Shown: one piece after another, positions 15,839 to 24,774 of the stretch | Numbering within the stretch: the stretch's first letter is position 1 | How the letters are laid out: each line of letters opens with the position of its first letter | Origin: Candidatus Hydrogenedentota bacterium | Lineage (GTDB): Bacteria > Hydrogenedentota > Hydrogenedentia > Hydrogenedentales > JAEUWI01 | Reading direction: 5' to 3' | Assembly (NCBI GenBank): GCA_016182605.1 | Contig: JACPGE010000029.1 | Location: 1-38,461 of the forward strand | DNA: 38,461 bases | Translations under genes and position numbers: made by a program | Notes under the pieces: model-generated | Told to the model about the DNA's origin: nothing | The model's database searches: none | What the model saw: the letters and a program-made list of their open reading frames with translations, nothing else

Positions 15839-18800
15839 AGATACAGAACCTGCTCATCAACGGCTATGGGAAACTTTCCGAGGCCGCCCACGAATTTGTG
15901 CCGGGGCTTCAGGTGATTGTCGGCCCGAATGAACGGGGCAAGTCCACGCTGCGCGCCTTCATCGCCGACATGCTCTACGGGCAGAAGCGCAATCCCCGGC
16001 AGCGGGTCTACGACGACGCAAACCGGCTTCGCGAGCCGTGGGACAAGGACGGCGATTACGGCGGCACCCTGGTGTATGCGCTGGACGATGGCGAGGTTTT
16101 CGAGGTCACACGATCGTTTTCGCGCAAGAGCGAGAACGTGCAGGTCTATTCCCGCACCCACGCGCGCGATCTCACGCGGTCCTTTCCGCGGCTGAAGAAT
16201 GGCGAACTCAATTTTGCCCCGGTGCATCTGGGCATCAGCAAGGATGTGTTTTTGAACGTGGCCACGATAGGCCACATCAGTCTTGATGGCCTGGGCGACG
16301 TGGACGCGATGAAGCAGATCCGGGAGAAGCTGCTCACGCTTGCGGATTCGGGTGACGAGCAGAACTCCTCCGAAGCCGCTTTGAAGAGCCTGGAGCAGCG
16401 CATACAGATCGTGGGCCAGCCCTCCGCGCGGACGCGTCCGCTGCCCTCGGCGCGCGCCCGGCTGGAGGAGCTGAACCGGGAACACCAAACGGCGGAGGCG
16501 CTTCAGCGCGAACTGGCCGCGGAAGAGACCGAACGGCAGGCGCTGCGGCATGCCCTCGCGGAACGCAAAGAGACCAAGAGCCTGCTGGAACGGCAGATCC
16601 GCGCGCTGGAGGCCCACGAACGGGCGGACCGGCTGGACGAGGCAGAAGCGCTGGCCCAAAAGATTGATGCCGCGACGCAGCAATGCTTCGCGCTGAGCAA
16701 GTACCGGGATTTTCCGGTGGAAGACGCGCCCGAGGCGCAGCGCCTGGAAGGATTGTGCCGCACCGCGGAGCAGGAGCTGGGCCGGATAGAACGGGACCAC
16801 CTGGAATTCACCGAGCAACTCGAGAACGAGCAGGGGAACGGCGGGGGCGACACGCGGGACGCGATGGAGGCGGTGCCGGAGGCGGACGAAACGCGGCTCA
16901 CGGATTTGAATGCGGCATTGCAGCACTTGCAGCAGCGCATCGATGAGACCGACGCCCAGGCGCGGGAGGCCGATCTGCGCCTGGAGACCAGTCTGCACGA
17001 GATTGGCAACCTGCCCGACTTCAGCCGGCTTGCATCGGATCCGGTCGAGTGGTTCACGCAGCTTGCCAGTTCGTTTGACGTGGCGCGGCGGACACGGAAC
17101 GAGGAATGCGCGCAACGCGCCCGCATGCGCGACGAGGTGGCGCGCCGGGAGGCGGAGATTGCGGGGGATGCGCTGCTCTTCGAGGGCGTGGAGAATTTTC
17201 TCGATACGGCGCGGGAGTATGATTTCCGCCGCCGCCAACTGGACGAGCAGACGGGGCAGAAGCAGAACTACCTGATGTCCCTTCAGGGGACGCGCGAGGA
17301 AGTGGCGGACAACACCGGCTTTCTGGTGATGGCGGGGCTGTGCGTGGCGGTGCTGGTCACGCTGCTCTACCTTTATTCCCAGGGCGGGCAGCAGGGGATA
17401 CTTATTGCCGTCACGATCATCTCCATCGCGATCGCATTTTTTCTGGGTAATTACGTGTACAGTAAGACGCGCACCGCGCAACTCGATCGCATTATCGAGA
17501 AGACCCGGCTGGAACTGAGCGCGATCGAGTTTGCGTCGGATCCCGGTAGCGATCCGCTGGAACAGCTCATGGCGGAGGCGGGCTGCGCCACAGTGCGCGA
17601 ATTGGAGGCGCGCCACGAAGAATACCGTGCCTTGCGCGCGGAACTGGATTCGCGGCGCGCGGCCCTGCTGATACAGGAGGAGAAGGCGCGCGAGGCCGAG
17701 GATCGCATTCCGTTGCTGCTGCTGCGCTTTCAGCAGACCTTTGCCCAGACGGGGGTGGAGATCGTGAGCGAAGACGACGTGTCGAGCGGCGCGGGCCGTG
17801 CCATATCGCGCTATCAGGAATACCGCGAGGCGAAGCGCCGCGCGAGCGAATGCCGCACGTTTTGCGAGCGCTATCGCAGCGAGTTGAAGCGCCTGGAGCA
17901 GGTTTATCAGGAGGCCATTGCCGAGCGCAGCCAGGTGGAGGCCGGGCTCTATGCCTTCATGGAAGCGCATGGATTCACCGAGGCGCGCCAGGCGGGCGGG
18001 ATCCTTGCGGCGCTCCGGGCGTACCGGGAACGGATCGCGCAGTTCCGGGAGCGCATGGGCCGCGCCGAGTTGATCGTGCAGAAGCAATCGCAACTGGCGC
18101 AGAAGCAGGCGGACGAAGAACAGATTCTCAAGAAGCACCGGGCCACATTTTTACGGGTGCTGGAGCGTGCCGGCGTGGATACAGCCGAGGCCTGGCACGC
18201 GGCGCGTCAGAAGGCCGGCGAGTACCGCGATATCTGGTCGCGGCGCACCGCACTCGAAGAGCAGCTCAATGCGTTGCTGCGCGGCCAGGATTTGAACCAG
18301 TTGCGCGCGCGGGTGGCGCAGGAAGCGCCCCTGCCCGAAAAGCCGGACCACGATGCGCTCGCGCTGGAAGGCGAACTGGAGTCGTGCATCGCCGAACTGG
18401 AAGTGCTGCAGGAAGAGGAGCACGCGATTCATCTTGAACTGACCGAGAAGAGCAGCGCGTGCCGCTCGCTCAACGAGATTGAAGAGGAGCAGGCGGTGTT
18501 GCAGCGGCGCGTGGAGGAGCTTTCCCTCGAGCTGGAAGCCGCGTCCTATGCGATGGCGCTTGTCGAAGACATTGCCCGCATGAAGCACGCGCAGATCGCG
18601 CCGGCCCTCGCCGAGACCGCGGGGCAATACCTTTCGCAGATTACCTCGGGCGCCTATGACGAGGTGCTCATCAGCCGCGACCTGTCCGTGAGCGTGCGCA
18701 TTCCGCAGACGAACCGGCTGAGCGAATCGCCCGAGAAAAGCCTCAGCAAGGGCACCGTGGACCAGGTTTATCTGGCCCTCCGGCTTGCCTTCGTGAAGGG

Positions 18801-18993
18801 GATCGGCGCTAACGGCGAATCCATTCCGATGCTGCTGGACGATCCCTTCGCCAACTACGACGACGAGCGGCTCGTGCAGACCCTTGGACTCATCGAGGCG
18901 GTCGCCGCGGAGAACCAGGTCCTGCTCTTCACCTGCCGCGAGGACGTCGTGACCGCCGCAGAGGGCATTGGGGCGAAGATCATTCGCATCTGA
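15835..18993 (+). CDS. yhaN: YhaN/Rad50-like coiled-coil AAA ATPase with internal membrane segment
   Basis: This 1052-residue SMC/Rad50-type ATPase has Walker A GPNERGKST at 30-38. Long heptad-rich arms rich in Glu, Arg, Ala and Leu follow (about 195-480 and 545-930). The ABC signature region SLSKGTVDQVYLALRLA lies near 968-985 and Walker B PMLLDDPFANYDD near 997-1009. Two adjacent hydrophobic stretches at about 493-545 (FLVMAGLCVAVLVTLLYLY and ILIAVTIISIAIAFFL) interrupt the coiled coil where Rad50 has its zinc hook; no CxxC hook is seen. B. subtilis YhaN shows the same layout, so membrane-tethered DNA-end processing is the best inference. It starts at GTG 15835 overlapping the nuclease gene. 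Confidence 0.9.
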   Translation: MKIQNLLINGYGKLSEAAHEFVPGLQVIVGPNERGKSTLRAFIADMLYGQKRNPRQRVYDDANRLREPWDKDGDYGGTLVYALDDGEVFEVTRSFSRKSENVQVYSRTHARDLTRSFPRLKNGELNFAPVHLGISKDVFLNVATIGHISLDGLGDVDAMKQIREKLLTLADSGDEQNSSEAALKSLEQRIQIVGQPSARTRPLPSARARLEELNREHQTAEALQRELAAEETERQALRHALAERKETKSLLERQIRALEAHERADRLDEAEALAQKIDAATQQCFALSKYRDFPVEDAPEAQRLEGLCRTAEQELGRIERDHLEFTEQLENEQGNGGGDTRDAMEAVPEADETRLTDLNAALQHLQQRIDETDAQAREADLRLETSLHEIGNLPDFSRLASDPVEWFTQLASSFDVARRTRNEECAQRARMRDEVARREAEIAGDALLFEGVENFLDTAREYDFRRRQLDEQTGQKQNYLMSLQGTREEVADNTGFLVMAGLCVAVLVTLLYLYSQGGQQGILIAVTIISIAIAFFLGNYVYSKTRTAQLDRIIEKTRLELSAIEFASDPGSDPLEQLMAEAGCATVRELEARHEEYRALRAELDSRRAALLIQEEKAREAEDRIPLLLLRFQQTFAQTGVEIVSEDDVSSGAGRAISRYQEYREAKRRASECRTFCERYRSELKRLEQVYQEAIAERSQVEAGLYAFMEAHGFTEARQAGGILAALRAYRERIAQFRERMGRAELIVQKQSQLAQKQADEEQILKKHRATFLRVLERAGVDTAEAWHAARQKAGEYRDIWSRRTALEEQLNALLRGQDLNQLRARVAQEAPLPEKPDHDALALEGELESCIAELEVLQEEEHAIHLELTEKSSACRSLNEIEEEQAVLQRRVEELSLELEAASYAMALVEDIARMKHAQIAPALAETAGQYLSQITSGAYDEVLISRDLSVSVRIPQTNRLSESPEKSLSKGTVDQVYLALRLAFVKGIGANGESIPMLLDDPFANYDDERLVQTLGLIEAVAAENQVLLFTCREDVVTAAEGIGAKIIRI

Positions 18994-19109
18994 TGCTTCC
19001 CCCGCCTACAATTCCCATCTTGATGTAGACTGTCCTCAAGCCCATGTTCTGCCTGGTCGGGCGCGTTGGGTGTTGTCTGGAACGCGCAGCGTCGGCGGTA
19101 TGCCGTCGA

Positions 19110-21113
19110 TCATTGTTCCGTGCGCGGGCCGTAACACCGGGCAATCCAGGCGGGCGGCGCGCCGAGCGCGTACATCAGCAGGGCCAGGGCGTTCTTCAGG
19201 GAGACGCGCCAGCGGCCGTGATGCTGCCAGCGCCGCGCCGAGGTGAGGGCGGGGGCGTCGAGCACGTGGATGCGCCCCAGCGATCGGCAGCGCCGCACCA
19301 TCCCGGCATCTTCCATGATGGGCAACAGTGGAAAGCCGCCGGCGGCCTCGAAGACGCTGCGGGTCATGAAGAAGGCCTGATCGCCGTAGGGCAGCCGCAG
19401 GCGCCGGCTGCGCAGCCTGGCGCCCCACTCGATGAAACGGTAGGCCGCGCCCGTGCCGTCGACCTGGAATTGAAAGGCCCCCAGGGAGACGTCTGCATAG
19501 GCCACGGTGCGGCGCACCTGATCAGGCCAATTGCGGGGCAGGGTCGTGTCTGCGTGGAGGAAGAGCAGGATCTTCCCCGTGGCCTGTGCCGCACCCGCAT
19601 TCATCTGTTGCGCGCGGCCACGTTCGCTTTGCAGGACACGCACCCCGGCGAAGCGCTGTGCCTCGGCCAGCGTCCCGTCGGTGCTGCCGCCATCGACGAC
19701 GAGGATCTCGACGTTCTCCAGATGCTGAAGGCGGTCGAGGGCGCTGGCGATGCATGCCGCCTCGTTGAGCACGGGAAGGATGACCGAGATTCGCTGGCGC
19801 GCGCGCGCTTCTTCCCAGGCGGGGAGGTCTTCCGGCAGATCGATGTCCGCGGCGGCTTCGAGTTGCGCGCAGGAAAGGCCCGCCGCGGCCGCATTGTCGA
19901 GGGTCTGTTGCAGGACACAGGCTGAACCCCAGTCCACGTTGGCGAGGAGCGCCTTCGCACAGACGGCCGCATCGATGCGCATGCCGATCAGATAATAGCC
20001 GCCATCGAGCGCGGGTCCGAGGACGAGATCCGCGCTGGACAGGGCATTGAAGGCTTCGGCGCTGCGCATGCTGGTGAGTGCCGGACAATCCGCGCCGATG
20101 ATCACCACCTTGTCGCAACCCAGATCAAAGTTTTCGGCAAAGGCGCGGGCCATGCGAGCGCCCAGATCGCCCGTGCCCTGGTCGGCGTAGTCATATTCCG
20201 CGCCCAGCCAGTCGCGCATGACGCCGCGATCGCAGCCGGTGAATCGGATCTCCACACTGGTGCGCCCGTCCGCGGGCGCCGCGGCGCTCAGTATGTGCGC
20301 CGTCATTGCGCGTTGAAGCTGCGCTGCGCCCTCCGCGCCCAGCGCGGGAATGAGCCGCGTTTTCGTGGCGCCGGCCTCGGGCCAGCGGGAGAAGAGTACG
20401 AGCCGCCGATCGCGGGGCATGGCATTTGCGAAGAGGGCCGCGACCGCGATGGTGCCCAGGATCTTGTATCCCGCGCCCAACACGCCCCGGACGGTGCCGC
20501 TCACCTTGGAAATGCCGATGCGCTTGCGGTAGCGCACAGGCACTTCAGTGGCGGGAACGCGCTGGAGTGCGGCGCGGATCTGCATTTCCACGGTCCAGCC
20601 GTAGCCGGGGTCGCGCATGCCGAGCGCGAGGAGTGTGCTGTAGCGGATGGCGCGGAAGGGGCCGAGGTCGGTGTAGGTGACGCCCCAGAAGAGACGGATG
20701 AGGCGCGTGGCGAGCCCGTTGCCAAAGGCGGCCTGCGGGGTGAGTGCGCCCCGCTCATGTTCGCCGCGCATGCGCGAGCCGATCACGAGATCCACCTCGC
20801 CCGCCAGAATGGGGTCCACCAGCAGCGCCATCTCTCCGGGATAATCGCTGTAGTCGCCGTCCAGAAAGACCACGATGTCGGGGTTGTTGAGTTGGGCCAT
20901 GGCGCACAGGCATGCGGAGCCGTAGCCCCGGCGCGATTCGTGCACCACCTTTGCGCCCGCGGCGGCGGCTACACTGGCGGTGGCGTCCGTCGATCCGTTG
21001 TCCGCCACGATAATCTCATCGGCCCACGGCGGGATCTCCGCGATGACTTGAGCGATGGAAGCGGCTTCGTTGAGCGCGGGAATGATCACTGCGATCCGGT
21101 GTTGCTCCCTCAT
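19110..21113 (-). CDS. Triple-domain protein: GT2 + TIGR04282/DUF2064 + TIGR04283 GT2
   Basis: One 667-residue reading frame holds three sugar-transfer domains. Domain 1 (5-230) is a dolichyl-phosphate-sugar-synthase-like GT2 with VIIPALNEAASI, VADNGSTDAT and the acidic motif FLDGDYSD (83-90). Domain 2 (237-435) is a DUF2064/TIGR04282 nucleotidyltransferase-like fold with LFSRWPEAGATKTRL, VVIIGADCPALT and LGPALDGGYYLIG. Domain 3 (441-667) is a TIGR04283 GT2 with VILPVLNEAACI, VVDGGSTDGT, FLHADTTLP and PYGDQAFFMTR. Families 2 and 3 are named for arsenosugar clusters but are common elsewhere; no arsenic gene is near. The ATG at 21113 overlaps the upstream GT-C stop by 4 nt (ATGA); the open frame extends further upstream without homology. 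Confidence 0.9.
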   Translation of the reverse strand: MREQHRIAVIIPALNEAASIAQVIAEIPPWADEIIVADNGSTDATASVAAAAGAKVVHESRRGYGSACLCAMAQLNNPDIVVFLDGDYSDYPGEMALLVDPILAGEVDLVIGSRMRGEHERGALTPQAAFGNGLATRLIRLFWGVTYTDLGPFRAIRYSTLLALGMRDPGYGWTVEMQIRAALQRVPATEVPVRYRKRIGISKVSGTVRGVLGAGYKILGTIAVAALFANAMPRDRRLVLFSRWPEAGATKTRLIPALGAEGAAQLQRAMTAHILSAAAPADGRTSVEIRFTGCDRGVMRDWLGAEYDYADQGTGDLGARMARAFAENFDLGCDKVVIIGADCPALTSMRSAEAFNALSSADLVLGPALDGGYYLIGMRIDAAVCAKALLANVDWGSACVLQQTLDNAAAAGLSCAQLEAAADIDLPEDLPAWEEARARQRISVILPVLNEAACIASALDRLQHLENVEILVVDGGSTDGTLAEAQRFAGVRVLQSERGRAQQMNAGAAQATGKILLFLHADTTLPRNWPDQVRRTVAYADVSLGAFQFQVDGTGAAYRFIEWGARLRSRRLRLPYGDQAFFMTRSVFEAAGGFPLLPIMEDAGMVRRCRSLGRIHVLDAPALTSARRWQHHGRWRVSLKNALALLMYALGAPPAWIARCYGPRTEQ

Positions 21114-22603
21114 GATGGATCGCTTCCGGCCAGGGGCGCTGCGAAGTTCTGCATGGCGTCCGCGTGGCGATCTGCGTGTTTCGATGCACTCCGCGCGCGC
21201 CACCACGCCCAGGCGAGCACCAGCCATACCGGGACAAACTCTATCCACACGACGCCATGATGAAATAGGGCCACGTGGTCCCGCGCGTCCAGATAGAAGC
21301 GCAGGTAGTACAGGGGCAGGGTCGCGGTGAGGAGGAGGAGTCCGGGAGATGGGACAAAGACCAGGAAGGGCAGCATCCACGAGAAGTACCACGGGAACTG
21401 GGTGGGGCTGACGAGGAAGAGCGTGGCCGTGATGATCAAAAGGGCGCGTGGCAGAAACGCGTTGCGGTGCACTTGCCCCTGCTCCACGCGCACCCAGCGC
21501 AGGGCCTGCCAGAGCATAACGAAGGCCACGATGCCCGTAGCGGCCATGCGTCCGGCACGATGGGCGAGCGCGGGGGCGAGATCTCCCCCGAAGAGGCTGG
21601 ATCCTTGCGCCGTGAGCCAGGGGAAGAGCATGAAGAGGGCATCGTTCATCTCCCATCCATTGCCGTATGCGGCCAGCCCCGAGGCTTCGCCGTGTACGCG
21701 GGAAGCGGCTAGAGGAACGAGCAGGGCCGCGCCCGCGCCCAAAGCGCACACCGCTAGGATGGCGCGCCACAGGTTGGAGCGGGCACAGGCACAGGTGAGC
21801 AGCGGCGCAAAGAGCACGGGCCAAATTTTGGTGGCCATGGCCAGGCTCAGCAGGAGGCCGCCGCGCCAGGCGCTGTTGGTGAGCATGGCGAGCAAGAGGG
21901 CGGCCAGCAGCGGCATGAGCAGGACGTCCATGTGCGCGCTGTTGTAGAACTCCTTGATGAGGAGCGGATTCCACCAATAGATGACGACGTGTGTGGCGGG
22001 CAGGCCGGTGGCGTGCAGCGCGCGCAGGAGCACGGTGAAGGTGCAGACGTCGATCACGAGGTAGAGAAACTTGAGCGCGGCCAGACTCCAGGGGACGAGG
22101 GTGTGTGCGATGGCGAAGATGAACTGAGCGCCGGGCGGATAGATCGTGCTGAGCCAGGGATGGTTGATGCGTTGGAAGATGATGCCGGCCTCGCTGGCCA
22201 GTTGCCGCAGTCGATCGGGGGCGCCTTCCCCCTGGAGCAGGTCATCGGGAACATAGGCGTATGGATTGAATCCGTTCGCGGTGACGGCGCCGTCCCAGAG
22301 ATAGCGGAACGAATCATCTTCCAAAATGGGGGCGCTGGGCAGGAGCAGGGCGCGCATGCCCAGCCCGCAGAGAAAGATCCAGGGAAGGAGGCAGGCCACA
22401 GGCCCGCGTTTCAGCGCGAGGAGGATGCTGGCGAAATAAGGGAGGGATGCGGCGATGAGGAGCGCGACGAGCAACAGGATGGGGCGATCGGCCATGTTCG
22501 CCCCGTAGGGGAAGCGTCTGGACAGCGCCAGGAGGGCGGCCATGCAGACGAGCAGCGTGAAGCCGCTGGCCAGCCACAAGATCCGTACACCGCGATTGCC
22601 CAC
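21110..22603 (-). CDS. GT-C membrane glycosyltransferase (GT87/DUF2029-like)
   Basis: The 497-residue protein has about 11-12 membrane helices. The acidic loop motif LEDDSFRYLWDG (94-105) lies after the first helices, where polyprenyl-phosphate-sugar-dependent GT-C enzymes carry their catalytic Asp or Glu. STIYPPGAQ (152-160) and WWNPLLIKEFYNSAHMD are also typical of this mannosyltransferase-like group. It should transfer a sugar from a lipid-linked donor on the outer face of the inner membrane. The downstream triple-domain protein starts inside its stop codon (ATGA), and the first domain of that protein resembles polyprenyl-phosphate-sugar synthases. Donor synthesis and use may thus be paired. 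Confidence 0.87.
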   Translation of the reverse strand: MGNRGVRILWLASGFTLLVCMAALLALSRRFPYGANMADRPILLLVALLIAASLPYFASILLALKRGPVACLLPWIFLCGLGMRALLLPSAPILEDDSFRYLWDGAVTANGFNPYAYVPDDLLQGEGAPDRLRQLASEAGIIFQRINHPWLSTIYPPGAQFIFAIAHTLVPWSLAALKFLYLVIDVCTFTVLLRALHATGLPATHVVIYWWNPLLIKEFYNSAHMDVLLMPLLAALLLAMLTNSAWRGGLLLSLAMATKIWPVLFAPLLTCACARSNLWRAILAVCALGAGAALLVPLAASRVHGEASGLAAYGNGWEMNDALFMLFPWLTAQGSSLFGGDLAPALAHRAGRMAATGIVAFVMLWQALRWVRVEQGQVHRNAFLPRALLIITATLFLVSPTQFPWYFSWMLPFLVFVPSPGLLLLTATLPLYYLRFYLDARDHVALFHHGVVWIEFVPVWLVLAWAWWRARSASKHADRHADAMQNFAAPLAGSDPS

Positions 22604-22742
22604 ACTGCTTATCCCTGTCGGTTGAATCCCAGCAAAAGGGTTGCGCGGAGATCCTAACGATATCGGCGGGAGAAGACCAGTTTGCGATCGGCGCCGGGCA
22701 TCGCTGGAAACCGGAGCGACGTCCGATTCGCCCTTCTCGCGG

Positions 22743-24212
22743 TCAGTGATCTTGCAGCACCTTCTCGATAATGCTGGTGGTACTGTGGCCCTCCACGCCG
22801 GGGATGATCGCGATGGCGCCGCCGTAGCCTTCTACGAGGCGGCGCTCTTCCTGCACGATGGTGTCGATCGTGTAGTCACCGCCCTTGGCGTAGATGTCCG
22901 GCTGAAGCGCTTCGAGCAGTTTCATGGGGGAGTTTTCGTCGAAGACCACGATGTAGTCGACGCATTCGAGGGCAGAGAGGACAAGCGCACGGTCCTTTTC
23001 ATTCACGACAGGCCGATCCGGCCCCTTGATGCGCTGCACCGATGCGTCGCTGTTGAGGCCGACCACCAACACATCGCCACGCTGGCGCGCGGTGAGGAGA
23101 TAGGTGATGTGGCCGACGTGGAGGATGTCGAAACAGCCGTTGGTCCACACGACTTTCTTGCCGTCTTTTTTCAGGGCCTGCACGGTTTTCTCCAGCGCGG
23201 GCAGGGATTTCACCTTTTCCGGGCCGCGCTCGCCAAAGAGCGCGTCGATAAGTTCCGCCTGGCTGACCGTCACCACGCCGGACTGCACGACCGCGATGCC
23301 CGCGGCCATGTTGCCGAGGTAGGCCGCATCGTGCAGTGAGCCGCCCGCGGCAAGGGCAAGCGTGACCGCCGCCGCCACGGTGTCGCCCGCTCCGGTGACA
23401 TCGATTGCCTTGACGGGCCGGATCGGCACGTCTTCGATGGCGCCGTTTTGGCCGAAGATGGTGATGCCGTGGGGGCCGCGCGTGATGAAGACGTTGGTGG
23501 CGGAGGAGAGGAGGGTGCTGCCCGCCTGGCGCAGGGAGTCCTCATCGGTGATTTCGATACCCGCGGCGAGGGCGGCCTCGTTGTCGTTGGGCACGATCAC
23601 GTCGATGCCGTGGAAGATGCCGGCGCGCGCGCGCGAGTCCGCCACCGTGACGAGCTTGTATTGCTTTGCGCAGGCGACGATGGTGTCCAAGACGCCCTGG
23701 CTAATGGTGGAGACGACCTGATCGCCGATCATGATGGCGTCCACGTGGGGCGCGAGGCGCTTGATCTGCGCGATGACCTGTGCTTCGACCTCCCCGGAGA
23801 TGAGGGTGGGCTTGGGCGTGTCGGTGCGCAGCACTTCCTGCAGGGGAATGTTGTGCCCGCCCGCCTTGAGCTTGCCATAGGTGTTCGTCTGGCGGGCGGG
23901 GTCGGTCACGATGCCTTCGGTGTTCACATTGCGCACCGAGAATTCGTGTTTCACAATGCCCGCATTGGTGTCGTTGCCGACGACGCCGACCATGGTTACC
24001 TGGCCCCCCAGGGAGGCGGCATTGCAGGCCGCATTGCCCGCCGCGCCCGGATTGTGGCGTTTTTCATGGACCTCAAATACCGGGATGGGTGCTTCCAGGC
24101 TCACCTCGGTGACGGAGCCGAAGACATTTTCATCGAGGTAGATATCGCCCACGGCGAGTACCCGGACGTTGTTGAATTTCTGGATCAGGTCACGCAAATG
24201 CTCGTCGGCCAT
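22743..24212 (-). CDS. hldE: Bifunctional heptose 7-phosphate kinase / heptose 1-phosphate adenylyltransferase
   Basis: HldE makes ADP-glycero-manno-heptose precursors for the LPS inner core. The 489 residues (E. coli 477) divide into an N-terminal ribokinase-fold kinase with NPGAAGNAACNAASLGG (54-70) and catalytic DVTGAGDTVAAA (271-282), and a C-terminal cytidylyltransferase-fold domain with TNGCFDILHVGH (357-368), GLNSDASV (385-392) and GHSTTSII (475-482). All key residues are present. The ATG at 24212 has AAGGTG 7 nt upstream; the longer open frame upstream is not conserved. gmhA, gmhB and hldD are not in the window. It implies a diderm cell with heptose-containing LPS or a related glycan. 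Confidence 0.95.
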   Translation of the reverse strand: MADEHLRDLIQKFNNVRVLAVGDIYLDENVFGSVTEVSLEAPIPVFEVHEKRHNPGAAGNAACNAASLGGQVTMVGVVGNDTNAGIVKHEFSVRNVNTEGIVTDPARQTNTYGKLKAGGHNIPLQEVLRTDTPKPTLISGEVEAQVIAQIKRLAPHVDAIMIGDQVVSTISQGVLDTIVACAKQYKLVTVADSRARAGIFHGIDVIVPNDNEAALAAGIEITDEDSLRQAGSTLLSSATNVFITRGPHGITIFGQNGAIEDVPIRPVKAIDVTGAGDTVAAAVTLALAAGGSLHDAAYLGNMAAGIAVVQSGVVTVSQAELIDALFGERGPEKVKSLPALEKTVQALKKDGKKVVWTNGCFDILHVGHITYLLTARQRGDVLVVGLNSDASVQRIKGPDRPVVNEKDRALVLSALECVDYIVVFDENSPMKLLEALQPDIYAKGGDYTIDTIVQEERRLVEGYGGAIAIIPGVEGHSTTSIIEKVLQDH

Positions 24213-24345
24213 GGAAGTACACCTTAAATTTGGAGGATCGGGGATAAAGAGAGATTTTATTGAATTGGCAGGGGCAAATGCGAGAAATGATCGGCCTGGC
24301 CCGCAGCGCCGTGCCGCCGCCCGGTAGCGCGGAGACCGCCATCGT

Positions 24346-24774
24346 TCATGCGCAGCTTCCATCTCCCTCAGCAAGACCGTCCGCGGGCCTCGTTTCGAGA
24401 CGTTCGAGCCGTTCTGCGAGGCGGAGCACATCCACATGCATTTCCTTGAGGTCCCGCTGCAATTGGAGGCGGCCCTGCCAGACCCAATAAAGCAGTTTGC
24501 TGCCTGTGATCCAGCCATCCCCGAAGAGAAACATCATGGCGCCGATGACGACTACAACTGTATCGCCGATCTGCACGCCCACGATGAGTGCGCCGATGCC
24601 CAAGAGCATCAGCCAAAGGCCTACACCGGTGCCCAACCAACTTAACATGGCAGCCCGCCGCCGTTTCGTTTCGTACATGGTCTTCACCTCTTCTGTCATG
24701 CCACGGGCGCGCGCCCGCCACTCAGGCGATGCCGGCAGCAGTTTTTCCCGGATATTGTGGTCGAATTCATTCAT
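24346..24774 (-). CDS. Small membrane protein overlapping the ECF sigma gene (possible anti-sigma partner)
   Basis: The 142-residue protein has a hydrophilic N-terminus (1-42, with PASPEWRARARGMTEEV), two membrane helices (about 45-67 and 71-88) and a C-terminal amphipathic or coiled-coil stretch (100-128). The N-terminus is cytoplasmic by charge. Its ATG at 24774 overlaps the sigma factor's last codons by 8 nt, so the two are co-translated. That position is typical of anti-sigma factors, but I see no HxxxCxxC zinc anti-sigma motif. The role is inferred only from context. Confidence 0.72.
   Translation of the reverse strand: MNEFDHNIREKLLPASPEWRARARGMTEEVKTMYETKRRRAAMLSWLGTGVGLWLMLLGIGALIVGVQIGDTVVVVIGAMMFLFGDGWITGSKLLYWVWQGRLQLQRDLKEMHVDVLRLAERLERLETRPADGLAEGDGSCA

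Noticed and set aside
15466-18138. 890-codon minus-strand open frame
   Set aside because: It lies antisense to the yhaO/yhaN genes, with Arg/Leu/His-rich composition and no domain pattern; a shadow of high-GC codon usage.
21114-21977. Upstream extension of the triple-domain protein
   Set aside because: The frame stays open but translates low-complexity Arg/Ala/His sequence inside the GT-C gene. Conserved sequence begins at the ATG at 21113, in a 4-nt overlap typical of coupled genes.
19110-22603. Arsenosugar biosynthesis cluster
   Set aside because: Two domains belong to families named for arsenosugar loci, but no arsenite methyltransferase or radical-SAM ArsS is in the window.
23641-23660. 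Chi- or origin-like sites
   Set aside because: No clustered DnaA boxes, dnaA/dnaN genes or strand-biased octamers were apparent anywhere in the window.
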